NCBI RefSeq assembly: GCF_035046485.1
Contig: NC_085138.1
Coordinates: forward strand, 94,219,766 to 94,283,765
DNA length: 64,000 bases
Reading direction: 5' to 3'
Source of the DNA: Aedes albopictus
Lineage: Eukaryota; Arthropoda; Insecta; Diptera; Culicidae
A program made the position numbers and the translations under genes. The notes beneath the pieces are model-generated. The model was not told where the DNA came from and did not search any database. It saw only the letters and a program-made list of their open reading frames with translations. This document shows, piece after piece, positions 63,097 through 64,000 of this stretch. Numbering within the stretch: position 1 is the stretch's first letter; each line of letters starts with the position of its first letter.

Positions 63097-63920
63097 TCTA
63101 TTAAGAGTTTTACAAAAAAAAAGAAAAATAAAAAAATAAAATTAAAAATCAATCCGTCAAAGATCGTGGAGAAAATCAATTTATAATAGAGGGCATAAAC
63201 TGCTTATTAAAGTTTATTCTGATTAAACGTCGCGATCACTAAAGCATTATTTCATTCGCAATTTCATAAAACATTTCAAATAACAGAAAATCATGGCTTA
63301 CGCAGCAATTTAAACTGTTTAGTGAGTCTCTTTAATCTGTTTATGAACTTATGATTAAGATAATAAAATCTTAAGTTCTATTTGAGTAACTGGTCATGTG
63401 CCATACCTGAGCTGCGTCATACATTTTAGCAAGTGACAGTCTATCAAAAAAAGGTCACTTTTTCGATCACTTATTTAATATTTGTTGGATCACCTTAGCG
63501 AATTCGCTTTTTCGATGACCGACTCAAGATACAGCAGAAGGGCTTTAATAAATGATTGAAACTTGCCCTGTAGTGCAAGAACCTTCGGAGCCTATAAACT
63601 GCAGAAATGTTATTGTGTTAAGGGGTTATATATCTGGAGAGCAAAAAAAAAACTAACTTTTTTATTGCATAATCTGAAAGTATACCAGCTAGACAATACA
63701 CATTCCATTTTTTTTTCAGAGGCGCTCTGTTTCAATTCTAATGAAAAGGGCGTAAGAAAAAAACCAAATAATCTTATTAAAAAATATAACTCGAAAACGT
63801 TTTTTTTATATTTAATAATGTGTGTTTTAACTTAAAGCTAGTTCTACAACACTCCTCGAAAACGGTTTGTTGGATTGAAACGATGTTTTCGAAGATGTTT
63901 GAGGATATTTGAAGGACTTA
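63097..63920. other. AT-rich non-coding DNA
   Basis: Nothing recognised. Confidence 0.4.
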
Positions 63921-63924
63921 AAAA

Positions 63925-64000
63925 AATCACTGAGGGGCGATTTCTTCACCCGGGCTTAAATTTTAAACCAGGCTTAGCAACATTTTAAGCCGGGCTTAAC
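63925..64000. repeat. CCGGGCTTAA repeat start, cut by window end
   Basis: GGGCGATTTCTTCACCCGGG, then CCAGGCTTAGCAAC and CCGGGCTTAAC: short direct units suggesting the terminus of an interspersed element that continues beyond the window. Confidence 0.4.

Overview
The window looks like a culicine mosquito chromosome (Aedes-type). This is inferred from a split insect-style gene with a 14 kb intron, Feilai-like tRNA-derived SINEs, many palindromic MITEs, BEL/Pao and Ty3/gypsy remnants, LOA/jockey-like LINEs and a Penelope-like element. There are no bacterial-style operons, rRNAs or CRISPR arrays. One conserved host gene is recognisable: a type II phosphatidylinositol 4-kinase (PI4K2) on the minus strand. 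Its four downstream coding exons (48673-48555, 46943-46813, 46732-45893, 31669-31585) have compatible phases and reach a stop codon. The amino-terminal exon was not identified.

Layout. 1-4.8 kb is AT-rich non-coding DNA with a palindromic MITE and a degenerate array. 4841-11296 is a young LTR retrotransposon on the minus strand: 1116 bp LTRs that look identical, a CCTT target duplication, a tRNA-Lys-type primer site and a 724-codon Gag, but no pol. Its 3' part carries an antisense segment with what looks like a real 74-base intron. 11.3-23.3 kb is a mosaic of MITEs, a tRNA-like SINE, a decayed LINE, a Helitron end and large palindromes. About 23290-26775 is a Penelope-like element with an intact 825-codon RT/GIY-YIG ORF, terminal repeats carrying hammerhead-ribozyme-like cores, and a 12 bp target duplication. 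27.1-28.7 kb is a broken LOA/jockey-like LINE.

31.7-45.9 kb is the last intron of PI4K2 and holds a graveyard of BEL/Pao copies. Six similar primer-site motifs are present, and four are followed by Gag remnants that start with a PHD finger. Among them lie Ty3/gypsy RNase H, integrase and envelope-like remnants. At least four plus-strand fragments of an intronless sequence closely resembling the bHLH-zipper factor Mlx also occur there, several just upstream of BEL primer sites. This association of Mlx-like sequence with BEL elements is the most unusual feature of the window.

48.7-64 kb is again mobile-element DNA. A LINE 3' end is split by a 4.2 kb TTAA-flanked (piggyBac-type) element that itself contains a SINE interrupted by a MITE and a 1.3 kb TA-flanked element. 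A perfect 251 bp inverted repeat at 56086-56683 carries a well-formed hammerhead ribozyme motif in each arm, and a second TTAA-flanked element lies at 60998-62105. All identifications come from reading the sequence and from family knowledge; no database search was possible.
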